A DNA stretch of 64,000 nucleotides, from contig NZ_QZCG01000002.1 of NCBI RefSeq assembly GCF_003591515.1, forward strand, positions 186,001-250,000, in the 5' to 3' direction. Below the pieces are notes generated by a model, which had not been told where the DNA came from, searched no databases, and was given only the letters and a program-made list of their open reading frames with translations. How positions within the stretch are numbered: the first letter of the stretch is position 1; the number at the start of each line of letters is the position of its first letter. The translations under genes and the position numbers were made by a program. This document shows positions 17,411 to 26,632 of the stretch, piece after piece. Source of the DNA: Paracoccus onubensis. GTDB taxonomy: Bacteria > Pseudomonadota > Alphaproteobacteria > Rhodobacterales > Rhodobacteraceae.

Positions 17411-18702
17411 AGATCGGGATAAAGCGGGAAACGCGCGCAAAGCTCGGCCACCTCGGCCCGAACCTTGTCTTCGATGGCGGCGTTGTTTTCTTCCCCATTC
17501 GCGGCAAGCCCGTCAACGACTTCCACGATCCAGCGGGCGATCTGACGGAATTCCTCTTCGCCAAAGCCACGGGTCGTGCCCGCCGGCGCGCCAAGACGAA
17601 TGCCCGAGGTGACAAAGGGTTTCTCGGGATCGAAAGGCACGCCATTCTTGTTGCAGGTGATATGCGCACGGCCAAGCGCGGCTTCGGTCGCCTTGCCGGT
17701 CACGCCCTTTGGCCGCAGATCGGCGAGGCACAGATGATTGTCGGTGCCACCCGAGACGATGTCGATGCCGCCCTTCATCAATTCATCCGCCATGGCGCGG
17801 GCATTGGCGACGACCTGTGCGGCGTAATCCTTGAAACCGGGTTGCAGCGCCTCGCGCAATGCGACGGCCTTTGCCGCGATCACATGCATCAGCGGGCCCC
17901 CCTGCAGACCGGGGAAGACGGCCGAGTTGATCTTTTTCGCGATACCCTCGTCATTGGTCAGGATCATCCCGCCGCGCGGGCCGCGCAGGGATTTATGCGT
18001 GGTCGTGGTGACGACATGGGCATGCGGCAGGGGCGAGGGATGCTGGCCGCCCGCGACCAGACCGGCGATATGCGCCATGTCCACCATCAGATAGGCGCCG
18101 ACTTCATCCGCGATCTTGCGGAAGGCGGCCCAGTCCCAGACGCGGCTATAGGCCGTGCCACCGGCAAGGATCAGCTTTGGCTTGTTCTGGCGCGCGGCTT
18201 CGGCGATCGCGTCCATATCCAGCAACTGATCCTGCGCGCGCACGCCGTAACTCACGACATTGAACCACTTGCCCGACATATTGACCGGCGAGCCGTGAGT
18301 CAGGTGGCCACCCGAATTCAGATCAAGCCCCATGAAGGTATCGCCCGGCTGCAAAAGCGCCAGAAATACCGCCTGATTCATCTGGCTGCCGCTATTGGGC
18401 TGAACATTGGCGAATTCGCAATCGAACAGCTCCTTGGCCCGCTCGATGGCGCGGGTTTCGACGATATCGACATATTGGCAGCCACCGTAATAGCGTTTGC
18501 CCGGATAACCTTCCGCATATTTGTTGGTCAGGACGGTTCCCTGTGCTTCCAGCACCGCCTTGGAGACGATATTTTCCGACGCGATCAGTTCGATCTCGTC
18601 ACGCTGGCGGCCCAGTTCCTTGTCGATCGCGCTGGCGATCTCGGGGTCGCGGCTGGTCAGCGTTTCGGTGAAAAATCCATTGTCGCGAAGAGATGCATTC
18701 AT
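17407..18702 (-). CDS. glyA: Serine hydroxymethyltransferase
   Basis: The 431-aa PLP enzyme interconverts serine and glycine with tetrahydrofolate and is the main source of one-carbon units. It shows [33 protein letters not shown], the PLP-lysine segment [16 protein letters not shown] and [18 protein letters not shown]. The real start is ATG 18702 ([10 protein letters not shown]), with AAAGGA upstream; the frame is open for 52 codons before it but that part is not family sequence. It is divergent from nadK and followed by the DUF817 gene with a GTGA overlap. Confidence 0.96.
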   Translation of the reverse strand: MNASLRDNGFFTETLTSRDPEIASAIDKELGRQRDEIELIASENIVSKAVLEAQGTVLTNKYAEGYPGKRYYGGCQYVDIVETRAIERAKELFDCEFANVQPNSGSQMNQAVFLALLQPGDTFMGLDLNSGGHLTHGSPVNMSGKWFNVVSYGVRAQDQLLDMDAIAEAARQNKPKLILAGGTAYSRVWDWAAFRKIADEVGAYLMVDMAHIAGLVAGGQHPSPLPHAHVVTTTTHKSLRGPRGGMILTNDEGIAKKINSAVFPGLQGGPLMHVIAAKAVALREALQPGFKDYAAQVVANARAMADELMKGGIDIVSGGTDNHLCLADLRPKGVTGKATEAALGRAHITCNKNGVPFDPEKPFVTSGIRLGAPAGTTRGFGEEEFRQIARWIVEVVDGLAANGEENNAAIEDKVRAEVAELCARFPLYPDL

Positions 18703-18878
18703 CGGTCGCGCGTCCTTTCTGGCAAAGCTGCGGCGGAATGGCGATGTCTTAGCGTAAGCCCGGGCAGCTTGAAAGCAGCAAAACGACAGCTTTGGTTCCG
18801 AGTGCGGCGTGAAGGAGGGCTTGCGTTCAACCCGATCAGCACCGATGCTGCGCGGCAAGAGAGACAGGCTTGCAGAAA

Positions 18879-19640
18879 ATGACGCCCAGGATTCACTTTA
18901 CCGCCAGTCAGACCGATGTCGCGCAAGCGGCGCTGGTCGCCTTGTCGGCCCGTTATGGCTGTGCGCCGGCCGATAGCGCGGAACTGGTCGTGGCGCTTGG
19001 CGGAGACGGGTTCATGCTGCAGACCCTGCATGCGATGCAGGGACGTGATCTGCCGGTTTATGGAATGAACCGCGGCACGGTCGGCTTCCTGATGAATGCC
19101 TATTCCGAGGATGACCTGCCCGTCAGACTGGCCGAGGCCGAAGAGACGGTCATCAATCCGTTGAGGATGAGCGCCACCTGTCGGGACGGTTCCCTGCACG
19201 AAGCGCTTGCCATCAACGAAGTCAGCCTGCTGCGCGAAGGGCCACAGGCCGCGAAGCTGCGCATCCATGTGGATGGCAAGCTGCGCATGGAAGAACTGGT
19301 CTGCGACGGAGCTCTGGTATCGACCCCGGCGGGATCCACCGCATATAATTATTCGGCCCATGGCCCGATCCTGCCTATCGATTCAGAGGTGCTTGCCCTG
19401 ACGGCAATCGCTCCGTTCCGTCCCCGTCGCTGGCGTGGCGCGTTGCTGCCAAAGGCGGCGCAGGTCGAAATCGAGGTGCTGAGCCCGGATCGCCGCCCGG
19501 TCATGGCCGATGCCGATTCGGGCGCAGTCCGGCATGTCACGCGGGTGCATGTCCATAGTGCCGCCGATATCTCGCATCGCCTGTTGTTCGATCTGGGGCA
19601 TGGGCTGGAAGAACGGCTGATCCGCGAACAATTTGTCTAG
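18879..19640 (+). CDS. nadK: NAD kinase
   Basis: The 253-aa enzyme phosphorylates NAD to NADP using ATP. The signature GGDG (residues 41-44, [10 protein letters not shown]) and the second motif [18 protein letters not shown] are present, followed by the beta-sandwich C-terminal domain. ATG 18879 gives MTPRIHF, the natural N terminus for the short alphaproteobacterial form; a TTG three codons upstream is possible. It is transcribed divergently from glyA, with 176 bp between the start codons, in which I could not identify a confident promoter. Confidence 0.93.
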   Translation: MTPRIHFTASQTDVAQAALVALSARYGCAPADSAELVVALGGDGFMLQTLHAMQGRDLPVYGMNRGTVGFLMNAYSEDDLPVRLAEAEETVINPLRMSATCRDGSLHEALAINEVSLLREGPQAAKLRIHVDGKLRMEELVCDGALVSTPAGSTAYNYSAHGPILPIDSEVLALTAIAPFRPRRWRGALLPKAAQVEIEVLSPDRRPVMADADSGAVRHVTRVHVHSAADISHRLLFDLGHGLEERLIREQFV

Positions 19641-19723
19641 CAGCGCAAGACCCTTCCCAAGCCCCCACCGCAAACAACATCTTGTCGGCGCTTCGCTATT
19701 GCTTCTTCTTTGCCCAAATACCT

Positions 19724-19840
19724 CGGGGGTTGCCGGCTGGTGCGCCACTGGTTCAAGAACCAGCCGGCGACGGGCAGCGCCCCCGGCCTGTTTACGCGCC
19801 AATGATTCCAGAACCTGCCAGCGGCGGGCATTGCCTCCGG
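19724..19840. repeat. Convergent-gap repeat: inverted repeat plus two 45-bp degenerate direct copies
   Basis: Between the 3' ends of nadK and the amidase gene, copy A (19742-19786) and copy B (19796-19840) match at 36 of 45 positions with a 54-bp period. Copy A is also part of a hairpin: GCCGGCTGGT (19732-19741) pairs with ACCAGCCGGC (19759-19768), bounded by CGGGGG (19724) and CCCCCG (19780-19785). The segment TTGCCCAAATACCTCGGGGG just before it resembles, from memory, a dispersed intergenic element of Rhodobacterales. It may act as a two-way transcription end or a REP-like element. Confidence 0.65.
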
Positions 19841-19863
19841 GCATCACGGAACTGATCGTTTCA

Positions 19864-21273
19864 TTACAAATCCGGCAGATGGCTCGGCCAATTGGTCTCC
19901 TCGTGCCACGCTTGTCCCAGCCGGAGAATCGCAGCATCGCTTCCCGTCGCTCCGGCCAGTTGCATTCCCATCGGCAGGCCGTTCGCGCCAAAGCCTACCG
20001 GCACTGACAGGCAAGGCAATCCGGCAAGGCTGACCGGCACCACGATTTCCATCCAGCGGTGATAGGTGTCGACAGGCTTGCCTCCCACCTCCTGCGGCCA
20101 GCGCCATTCGGCGGGGAAGGGCCAGACCTGCGCGGTCGGCAGTGCGATGATGTCTACCTCCTCGAATAACCGTGCCGCACGGCGATACCATTCGCTGCGG
20201 ATCGCGCTTGCCTCGTAAACCTGTGAGGCGGACAGGCTCAGGCCCTGTGCGATTTCCCATATCGCTTCCGGCTTCATCAGGGCGCGTTTGTCAGGGTCGT
20301 CATACAGGGCGCGTTTTCCTCCGGCTATTTGAAAGGCGCGCAGCGTCATCCAGCTTTCCCACAGCTTTTCCCCTGGAAAGGGGGGTGAAAGGGGGATGAT
20401 TTCGCATCCCAATCCTTCCATCTGCGTCAACGCGGCTTCGCAAAGCGGCAGGATCCCCTCTTCGCAGGGATAAGCGCCACCCCAATCGCCCAGCCAGCCG
20501 ATTCGGGTGCCTTTGACCGGGGCATCAAGCGCGGCTGCGAAATCCTCGCCCGGGCGGCCGAATGGCAGGGCGGGATGAGGGCCGGCCATGATCGATAGAA
20601 GATGCGCGAGATCACGCGGGCTGCGGGCCATCGGTCCCAATGTCGCCATGGTTGTCATGAAGCTGTCGCCCATGGGCTCGCCGGGCACCAGCCCCCAGCT
20701 TGGCCGGAAACCGTAGACGTTACAGAAACCTGCCGGGTTGCGCAGGCTGCCCATCATATCCGATCCATCGGCGACCGGCACCATCCTTGCCGCCAAAGCC
20801 GCCGCCGCGCCACCCGACGAGCCCCCGGCACTGCGATCCGGGGCATAGGGGTTGCGCGTGACGCCGAAGACCTCGTTGAAACTATGCGAGCCAAGACCCC
20901 ATTCGGGCGTATTGGTCTTGCCGATGAAAATCGCCCCCGCCTCGCGCATTCGGGTCACGATTACATGGTCTTCCGTCGGCATGTGGTCGCGATAGATGGG
21001 CGAGCCCCATGTGGTGCGGATACCCTGAACCGCCGCGAGGTCCTTGACTGCTATGGGCAATCCATGCAGCCCGCCCTTGCGGGGCGAACGGTCGGCCTCT
21101 CTTGCCTCGGCCAGCAATTCGTCGTGATCCCGAAGGCTGATAATGGCATTGATCCGGGAATTGGTGTCCGCGATCCGGTCCAGATGGGCCTGCATGATCT
21201 CTTCCGCTGTCAGTTCGCCCGCGATCATGGCGCGGGTCAGAGTGTCGGCGTCCATATGGATTGGATTGCTCAT
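19864..21273 (-). CDS. Amidase (amidase signature family)
   Basis: The 469-aa serine hydrolase has the Lys of the Ser-cisSer-Lys triad in HGLPIAVKDLA (about residue 77) and the Gly/Ser-rich signature RSAGGSSGGAAAALAARMVP (about 149-168). It resembles GatA, but no gatB or gatC is nearby, so it is more likely a general amidase cleaving an amide or an aryl or aliphatic substrate. No signal peptide is seen, so it is probably cytoplasmic. It is monocistronic, convergent with nadK across a repeat-bearing gap. The substrate is unknown. Confidence 0.9.
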   Translation of the reverse strand: MSNPIHMDADTLTRAMIAGELTAEEIMQAHLDRIADTNSRINAIISLRDHDELLAEAREADRSPRKGGLHGLPIAVKDLAAVQGIRTTWGSPIYRDHMPTEDHVIVTRMREAGAIFIGKTNTPEWGLGSHSFNEVFGVTRNPYAPDRSAGGSSGGAAAALAARMVPVADGSDMMGSLRNPAGFCNVYGFRPSWGLVPGEPMGDSFMTTMATLGPMARSPRDLAHLLSIMAGPHPALPFGRPGEDFAAALDAPVKGTRIGWLGDWGGAYPCEEGILPLCEAALTQMEGLGCEIIPLSPPFPGEKLWESWMTLRAFQIAGGKRALYDDPDKRALMKPEAIWEIAQGLSLSASQVYEASAIRSEWYRRAARLFEEVDIIALPTAQVWPFPAEWRWPQEVGGKPVDTYHRWMEIVVPVSLAGLPCLSVPVGFGANGLPMGMQLAGATGSDAAILRLGQAWHEETNWPSHLPDL

Positions 21274-21384
21274 CGGTTCCGGGCTTTCGTCTTGGCGGTT
21301 ACGGGGTTAAGCGGTTGCAGGCGAAGAGGCGGAATGCCTTGGCCTCAGCGGATATGTTCGCCTCGGGTTTCCGCATATCGGCCT

Positions 21385-22407
21385 TCATCCTGCACAGATC
21401 TGCTGTAGCGCCAGCCATTGCGGATCCGTCAGCAGCGCCTTCGGTGGCGGTGAATCGCGATAGGGGTCCTCTTTGATCAGGTCCAGAACCGATGCGCCGG
21501 TGGGATCAAGGCTGTGCGCATAGGGCGCGCTTGGAATTCCCTTTTCCCTGAATGCTTTCAGCAAGCTGTCGCGGTCCGGAGGCGGGGCCGGTTGCTGAAG
21601 AAGCGTTTCTCCGTATCCATGCATGGCCTTTTCGGGCAGCGTTCCAAGCGTCAGCAATTGCAGAACCGCTCTGGTACCGGCATATTCCAATGCATTCAGC
21701 AAAAGCTCCTTATCCGAAACCGCCATTTCCGCGGCCATCAGATGCCCTGCCGCCGCTGCCGGTCCGGGGGCGGTCAACAGGACATCATTGCCAAGCACAT
21801 ACAGATTGCCCGGAAGGCGACGCGCGCCATTGACCGGAGAGGGAACAACACGGATCTTCGCATCCTCGGCGATCAGCTTTGGCGCGATCCAATCCAGAAC
21901 AGCCTGACCCGAATGACGTTCGCAGACGGCTCCGGTGCTGCGGGAGATATCGGCCAAAATGGCATTCCCAACGGCAAAGGCCTGGGCCGGAGGGGCGATA
22001 TTCGCCGCATGACGCGTCAGTGCATCGGGCAGCCAGACGACCGCTGCGGCGGCCATGGCCAATGCGGTCAGCAATGTAAGTCCGCCCCTGAGCCGCCCGG
22101 GATGGGCCTGCCGTGCCAGAACCGCGCGCTGAACGCGATCTATGGCCTCGATCATCAGCGGATCATCCACTTCCAGCGTTTCATCCGGTCCATCTGCGCG
22201 GGGGCTGTAGATTGCGGGCAGTTTTCCCGGATTGAGTCGGGTCACGGCGGGCAGGGACCAATGCGACAGGGGACGTTCCGATTTCGGGTCCGAAAGCGTT
22301 AATGTGGCTTCTCCGACAGAGACGATCACCTCACGCAGCCGCGCCTCGGGCGTCTCGCGCCACGAGCCTTGCGCCTCAAGGCGTTCGAATTGCGTCAGCG
22401 CCGTCAT
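21385..22407 (-). CDS. Membrane-anchored protein resembling an inactive M48 peptidase
   Basis: The 340-aa protein has an N-terminal cytosolic region (about 1-105, with an LREVIVSVGEATLTLSD strand pattern), one membrane helix (about 108-130), and a periplasmic domain. The latter has RRLPGNLYVLGNDVLLTAPGPAAAAGHLMAAEMA (about 190-225), laid out like the beta strand and helix of M48 metallopeptidases. The expected HExxH is absent (GHLMAAEM instead). I recall similar proteins in other Rhodobacterales, so it is probably a conserved but non-catalytic relative. The function is unknown. Confidence 0.7.
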   Translation of the reverse strand: MTALTQFERLEAQGSWRETPEARLREVIVSVGEATLTLSDPKSERPLSHWSLPAVTRLNPGKLPAIYSPRADGPDETLEVDDPLMIEAIDRVQRAVLARQAHPGRLRGGLTLLTALAMAAAAVVWLPDALTRHAANIAPPAQAFAVGNAILADISRSTGAVCERHSGQAVLDWIAPKLIAEDAKIRVVPSPVNGARRLPGNLYVLGNDVLLTAPGPAAAAGHLMAAEMAVSDKELLLNALEYAGTRAVLQLLTLGTLPEKAMHGYGETLLQQPAPPPDRDSLLKAFREKGIPSAPYAHSLDPTGASVLDLIKEDPYRDSPPPKALLTDPQWLALQQICAG

Positions 22408-22461
22408 GGTTTTGGAATTTACCCATCGTTTTCAAAGACCATAGCGCGGCTACAGGGCTGG

Positions 22462-22872
22462 TCAATGCTTGCTGTCAGAATGCCGTGCGGCATCGTGGCA
22501 AACAGCTTCGATATTGTATCTGTCCGGGTCCAGGATGAAAGCGGCGTAGTAATGCGGGTGATATCGTACCCGCAGTCCCGGCGCGCCGTTATCTTCCCCT
22601 CCGGCGGCAACGGCTTCGGCGTGGAAGGCATCGACATCGGCATGTGTTTTGGCCGCAAAGGCGAAATGCACCAGTTCGGGCCGCGGCGTGCCGGGGGCGA
22701 TCCAGAACTCGCCATCCGGATCGCGGGATCGAAGCGCGCCTGCCGCCACTCCGAAACCGACACCTTCCGCACGGTCGATCGTCATCCTGTAGCCCAACGG
22801 TGCCAATGCCCTTGCATAAAAACGCTTGCTTTGGGCCAGGTCAGAGACCGTTATGCAAAGATGATCCAGCAT
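22462..22872 (-). CDS. VOC (glyoxalase/bleomycin resistance) family protein
   Basis: The 136-aa protein shows paired beta-alpha-beta-beta-beta modules of the vicinal-oxygen-chelate fold: MLDHLCITVSDLAQSKRFY at the start and AAFILDPDRYNIEAVCH at the end, with potential metal ligands His4 and the C-terminal Glu. Such proteins act as lyases, dioxygenases or isomerases, or bind drugs; the substrate cannot be inferred here. It stands alone between the M48-like gene and rpoH on the same strand. Confidence 0.87.
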   Translation of the reverse strand: MLDHLCITVSDLAQSKRFYARALAPLGYRMTIDRAEGVGFGVAAGALRSRDPDGEFWIAPGTPRPELVHFAFAAKTHADVDAFHAEAVAAGGEDNGAPGLRVRYHPHYYAAFILDPDRYNIEAVCHDAARHSDSKH

Positions 22873-22997
22873 GATTATCCGCGCCTGCCATCACCAGCCA
22901 CAGCAATTGGGAATGATATTGCCAACTGCCGCGACAATTTGAACTGAAAATACAAAGCGTACAGGAAAACGGGATTGGGCAGCGGCGCCCATGGACA

Positions 22998-23906
22998 TCA
23001 ATCCGCCGCTTCCGGCACCCGCATTCCCTTTTCGCGCGCCAGAATCCGCATCCGATCCTGAAGTTTCTCGAATGCGCGAACCTCGATCTGGCGTATACGT
23101 TCGCGCGAAACGTTGTAGCGGGAAGAAAGATCCTCCAACGTCATCGGGTCGTCGCGCAGGCGTCGCTCCATCAGGATATCCTTTTCCCGGTCGTTCAGCA
23201 CGCTCATGGCTTCGATCAGCATCTGACGGCGCGTGCCGAGTTCTTCGGTTTCGGCATAGGCTTCGGCCTGATTGGCGTCCTCGTCTTCCAGCCAGTCCTG
23301 CCATTGCGCCGTGGAATCGCCGTCCGCCGATCCCACCGTCGCATTGAGCGAGGCATCGCCGCCCGACAGGCGGCGATTCATCTGGGTCACTTCGTCTTCG
23401 GTGACGTTCAGATCGTTGGCGATCCGGGCGACATGCTCAGGACGCAGATCGCCCTCTTCCAGGGCGCCGATGCGGGATTTGGCCTTACGCAGATTGAAGA
23501 ACAGCTTCTTCTGCGCGCTTGTGGTGCCCATTTTGACCAGCGACCATGACCGCAGGATGTATTCCTGGATCGATGCGCGGATCCACCACATCGCATAGGT
23601 GGCCAGCCGGAAACCCTTTTCCGGATCAAAGCGCTTGACGGCCTGCATCAAACCCACATTCGCTTCCGAAATCACCTCGGCCTGCGGCAGGCCATAGCCT
23701 CGATAGCCCATGGCGATCTTGGCAGCGAGACGCAGATGACTGGTCACCAGCTTGTGCGCGGCCTCTGAATCTTCGTGATCGGCCCATGCTTTGGCCAGCA
23801 TATATTCCTCTTCGGGTTCCAGCAGCGGGAATTTGCGGATCTCCTGAAGATAACGATTCAGGCCCTGCTCGGGACTGGGGGCGGGTAGATTTGCATAATT
23901 AGCCAT
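22998..23906 (-). CDS. rpoH: RNA polymerase heat-shock sigma factor RpoH
   Basis: The 302-aa sigma-32 factor directs polymerase to heat-shock and related stress promoters. Regions 1.2 to 4.2 are all visible: LNRYLQEIRKFPLLEPEEE, the 2.3/2.4 block RFDPEKGFRLATYAMWWIRA, the RpoH box QKKLFFNLRKAKSR and the region 4 helix-turn-helix MTLEDLSSRYNVSRERIRQIE. It resembles RpoH-I of Rhodobacter as I recall it, and its position next to rluD also fits. ATG 23906 (MANYANLPAP) is chosen over the upstream TTG. A possible second rpoH would be elsewhere. Confidence 0.96.
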   Translation of the reverse strand: MANYANLPAPSPEQGLNRYLQEIRKFPLLEPEEEYMLAKAWADHEDSEAAHKLVTSHLRLAAKIAMGYRGYGLPQAEVISEANVGLMQAVKRFDPEKGFRLATYAMWWIRASIQEYILRSWSLVKMGTTSAQKKLFFNLRKAKSRIGALEEGDLRPEHVARIANDLNVTEDEVTQMNRRLSGGDASLNATVGSADGDSTAQWQDWLEDEDANQAEAYAETEELGTRRQMLIEAMSVLNDREKDILMERRLRDDPMTLEDLSSRYNVSRERIRQIEVRAFEKLQDRMRILAREKGMRVPEAAD

Positions 23907-24039
23907 AATCAAAGGCCTTTCGCGGAGGTAAACATAACGCAGATATCACGGTTACGGTTCCGTGAGCGGAGGAGGCTGCGCTTGCCCGCCAAGGGGCGAA
24001 TTGGGCTGGAGGATAACTGTCCGGACTCTCTGGGATGAT

Positions 24040-24068
24040 AACGTGGGAATGGCTCACGTTCATGTCAA
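24040..24068 (-). promoter_or_regulatory. Putative rpoH promoter with inverted repeat
   Basis: On the minus strand a perfect -35 TTGACA (24068-24063) overlaps the rluD stop codon. An inverted repeat AACGTG-N9-CACGTT (24040-24060) lies directly downstream, where a spacer and -10 would be. No good -10 is seen at 16-18 bp; a heat-shock-like CCCACGTT after a 15-bp spacer is one alternative. The repeat could be an operator or the rluD terminator stem. Confidence 0.4.
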
Positions 24069-25091
24069 GACTTCGCGAGGCGCAGCTCTGCCAACAGCCC
24101 CTGCATATCGCCGGGGAGCGGGCTCTCAAAGCTCAGCGATGTGCCGCTGACAGGATGGATGAAGCCTAGAAATGCGGCATGAAGCGCCTGTCGCGGAAAG
24201 GATTTGACCGCCTGCGCGGCATCTCCCAGCGCTTTGGCAGAGGCCTTTCGCGCGCCGCCATAGACAGGGTCACCGATCAGGCCAAGACCCGCATGCGCCA
24301 TATGTACCCGGATCTGATGGGTGCGGCCCGTTTCAAGCTGGCATTCGATCAGCATCGCCGCCGGAGGCTGTCCGAAACTCTCCAGCATTCGAGCCCGTGT
24401 CACCGCGTGGCGGCCCCGGTCGAAATAAACCGCCTGCCGTTGCCGGTCCGTGGCGTGACGCGCCAGACGCGACGTGATCCTGAGAATGCCACCCGGTTCG
24501 AAGCTGACACCCGCGATTCCGCGCAGCCTCGGGTCTGCGGCATCGATGATGCCATGCGCAAGCGCCAGATATCGGCGCTGGGCTGTATGCGCCTCGAACT
24601 GCGCAGCCAGACCGTGATGCGCACGGTCGGATTTGGCCACGACCAGCAGGCCGGACGTCTCCTTGTCGATCCGGTGAACGATCCCCGGCCTCCGCTCTCC
24701 GCCGATCCCGGACAGGCTGTCGGCGCAATGGGCCAGCAGCGCGTTCACCAGCGTTCCCGAGGGCGAGCCCGGGGCAGGATGCACAACCATTCCTGCGGGC
24801 TTGTCGATCACAAGCAGATCCGCGTCCTCATGGACGATATCCAGCGGGATGTTTTCGGGCCGCGTCTCGACGGGTTCCGGTTGGGGCAGGGCGATGCGGT
24901 ATTCCTGTCCCTCGATCACCCGCGCCTTTCCGTCCCGCGCCACGCCTTCGGGGCCGCTGACCGCACCATCCGCGATCAGCCGTGCAAGGCGCGTGCGCGA
25001 AAGCGCCGCTTCCTCTGGCACTGCGAGCGCAAGGGCCTTATCAAGCCGCTCAGGCGGATTGGCCGGGATGGTGACGACAAGGTTCGACATG
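24065..25091 (-). CDS. rluD: Ribosomal large subunit pseudouridine synthase (RluD type)
   Basis: The 341-aa enzyme makes pseudouridines in 23S rRNA helix 69. It has an N-terminal S4-like domain (RLDKALALAVPEEAALSRTRLARLI) and the RluA/RluD catalytic motif GIVHRIDKETSGLLVVAK with Asp in HRIDKET, plus LETGRTHQIRVHMAH. The start is ATG 25091, overlapping the start codon of the divergent DUF6476-like gene by two bases; the frame is open further upstream but that part is not family sequence. It is followed by rpoH on the same strand. Confidence 0.94.
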
Positions 25092-25397
25092 ACCAAGGAT
25101 GATAACGACTGGAAAGAGACAGCGAAAGCGGTACCAGAGCTGCGTTTCCTGAAAACGCTTGTCACCGCATTGTCGCTGGTGATGGGGCTTGGGATGGTGG
25201 CGATCGTGGCGCTGCTATGGGCGCGTCTGGGGCAACCGGTGCTGCCGGAACTGCCCGAGAACATTACCCTGCCCGAAGGCGCAGGCGCCGATGCCGTCAC
25301 CTTTGCCCGTGACTGGATCGTGGTCGTCACCGATACGGGTGAGGTGCTGCTTTACGACCGCAACGGGGTGCTGCGCGATCAGGCTCAGTCGCGCTGA
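25090..25397 (+). CDS. DUF6476-like small membrane protein
   Basis: The 102-aa protein has one N-terminal membrane helix (about 22-46, [22 protein letters not shown]) and a C-terminal beta-rich segment ([21 protein letters not shown]), matching as I recall the DUF6476 proteins found beside rluD in Rhodobacterales. Its function is unknown. Its ATG (25090-25092) overlaps the rluD ATG on the other strand within the palindrome CATG, so neither gene has a leader of its own there. The 3' end overlaps the convergent ubiK gene by 13 bp. Confidence 0.85.
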
Positions 25398-25636
25398 CGC
25401 CCTGTTTCCAGCGCATCGAGCCGCGCTCTCAGTTCGGCATTCTCGGTGCGCGCCTTGATCGCCATTTCGCGCACGGCCTCGAATTCTTCGCGGGTGACGA
25501 AATCGCGATCCGCCAGCCAGCGGTCGATCCAGCCTTTCATGGCGGTCTCGGCCTCCGTCTTGGCCCCTTGGGCGACACCCATCGCATTTGTCATCAATTG
25601 CGAGACATCGTCGAAAAATTTGTTCTGCGCAGCCAT
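25385..25636 (-). CDS. UbiK/BMFP-domain accessory factor
   Basis: The 83-aa protein consists of a helical N part ([26 protein letters not shown]), a middle amphipathic segment and a C-terminal coiled coil ([30 protein letters not shown]), the BMFP (YqiC/UbiK) pattern. In other proteobacteria UbiK helps the ubiquinone-synthesis complex work at the membrane; membrane-fusogenic activity has been shown for relatives. It is divergent from lgt and convergent with the DUF6476-like gene. Confidence 0.88.
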   Translation of the reverse strand: MAAQNKFFDDVSQLMTNAMGVAQGAKTEAETAMKGWIDRWLADRDFVTREEFEAVREMAIKARTENAELRARLDALETGRQRD

Positions 25637-25666
25637 TTAACCCGCTCCTCTGCGTTGATCGCTCCC

Positions 25667-25725
25667 TATATGGGCTGCATTCTGTCCGGGTTCAATGTTG
25701 ACACTGCGTCGGGTGGCGCTAGCGT
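25667..25725. promoter_or_regulatory. Divergent promoters of ubiK (-) and lgt (+)
   Basis: On the plus strand, TTGACA (25698-25703) with a 16-bp spacer leads to TAGCGT (25720-25725), upstream of lgt. On the minus strand, TTGAAC (25695-25690) with a 17-bp spacer leads to CATATA (25672-25667), upstream of ubiK. The -35 elements are back to back. The -10 elements are weak, so confidence is limited. Confidence 0.4.
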
Positions 25726-25753
25726 GCGCCCGCAAAACCGGCCCAGAGGCAGC

Positions 25754-26632
25754 ATGATCCCGTTTCCCGAGATATCACCCGAAATATTCACAATTCAACT
25801 TGGGGGGCTGTCGCTCAGTCTTCGCTGGTATGCGCTGGCCTATCTGGCCGGATTGCTGCTTGGTTGGCGGATCATGGTGCGCATGATGCGCGGGTCCGTC
25901 ATCTGGGGTGACCGGGCACCGATGAGTGGCGAGGCGGTGGATGATCTGCTGACATGGGTGATTCTTGGTGTGATTCTTGGTGGCAGGCTTGGCTTCGTTT
26001 TCTTCTATGAGCCGGCATATTATCTTTCCAATCCGGCCGAGATCGTAAAGGTCTGGGAAGGCGGTATGAGTTTTCACGGCGGTTTTGCGGGTGTGATCGT
26101 GGCCGCATGGTTGTTCTGCCGTGCACGCGGGCTTCCTGCGTTGCGACTGGCCGATGCGATGGCCGTGGTCGCGCCCATCGGACTGTTCTTCGGGCGTATC
26201 GCGAATTTCATCAATGCCGAACTCTGGGGGCGTCCGACCGATCTGCCATGGGGCGTGATCTTCCCCGGAGAGGCCGCGCAGAACTGCCCCGGGATCGAGG
26301 GACTATGCGCGCGCCATCCCAGCCAGCTTTACGAGGCGGGACTGGAGGGATTGGCGCTTGGGTTGATCCTTTGGGCCTGCGTGCGGTCAGGCGGTTTGCG
26401 CAGGCCGGGACTCGCATTCGGGATTTTCCTTTCAGGATACGCACTTGCGCGGATATTCGTGGAATTGTTCCGGGTCGCTGATCAGCAATTCATCACTCCG
26501 GACAACCCGCTTGGCCATGTCATCGGCGGGCCGGTGATCGGGCTGACCATGGGGCAGGTTCTGTCCCTGCCGATGTTGTTGGTCGGGCTGTTCTTCATCA
26601 TTCGCGCATGGCGTCGTGACCCGGTCGCATGA
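25754..26632 (+). CDS. lgt: Prolipoprotein diacylglyceryl transferase
   Basis: The 292-aa inner-membrane enzyme moves diacylglycerol from phosphatidylglycerol to the lipobox Cys of prolipoproteins. It has seven or so membrane helices and the signature [22 protein letters not shown] (about 149-170), plus MSFHGGFAG (about 105) with the conserved His. ATG 25754 follows AGAGG. It is first in an operon with the SAM methyltransferase and pgeF genes, an arrangement that I recall as common in alphaproteobacteria. Confidence 0.95.
   Translation: MIPFPEISPEIFTIQLGGLSLSLRWYALAYLAGLLLGWRIMVRMMRGSVIWGDRAPMSGEAVDDLLTWVILGVILGGRLGFVFFYEPAYYLSNPAEIVKVWEGGMSFHGGFAGVIVAAWLFCRARGLPALRLADAMAVVAPIGLFFGRIANFINAELWGRPTDLPWGVIFPGEAAQNCPGIEGLCARHPSQLYEAGLEGLALGLILWACVRSGGLRRPGLAFGIFLSGYALARIFVELFRVADQQFITPDNPLGHVIGGPVIGLTMGQVLSLPMLLVGLFFIIRAWRRDPVA

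Noticed and set aside
18703-18878. Folate or SAM-related riboswitch before glyA
   Set aside because: No conserved core or convincing stem set could be recognised by eye; a covariance search would be needed to claim one.
17380-18882. 500-codon plus-strand open frame opposite glyA
   Set aside because: It is a mirror of the glyA coding frame in high-GC DNA; glyA has all family motifs and the antisense protein is low-complexity and unlike any family.
19633-20007. 124-codon plus-strand frame across the repeat after nadK
   Set aside because: It runs through the degenerate repeats and the antisense of the amidase end; it is Arg/Pro-rich with no ribosome-binding site.
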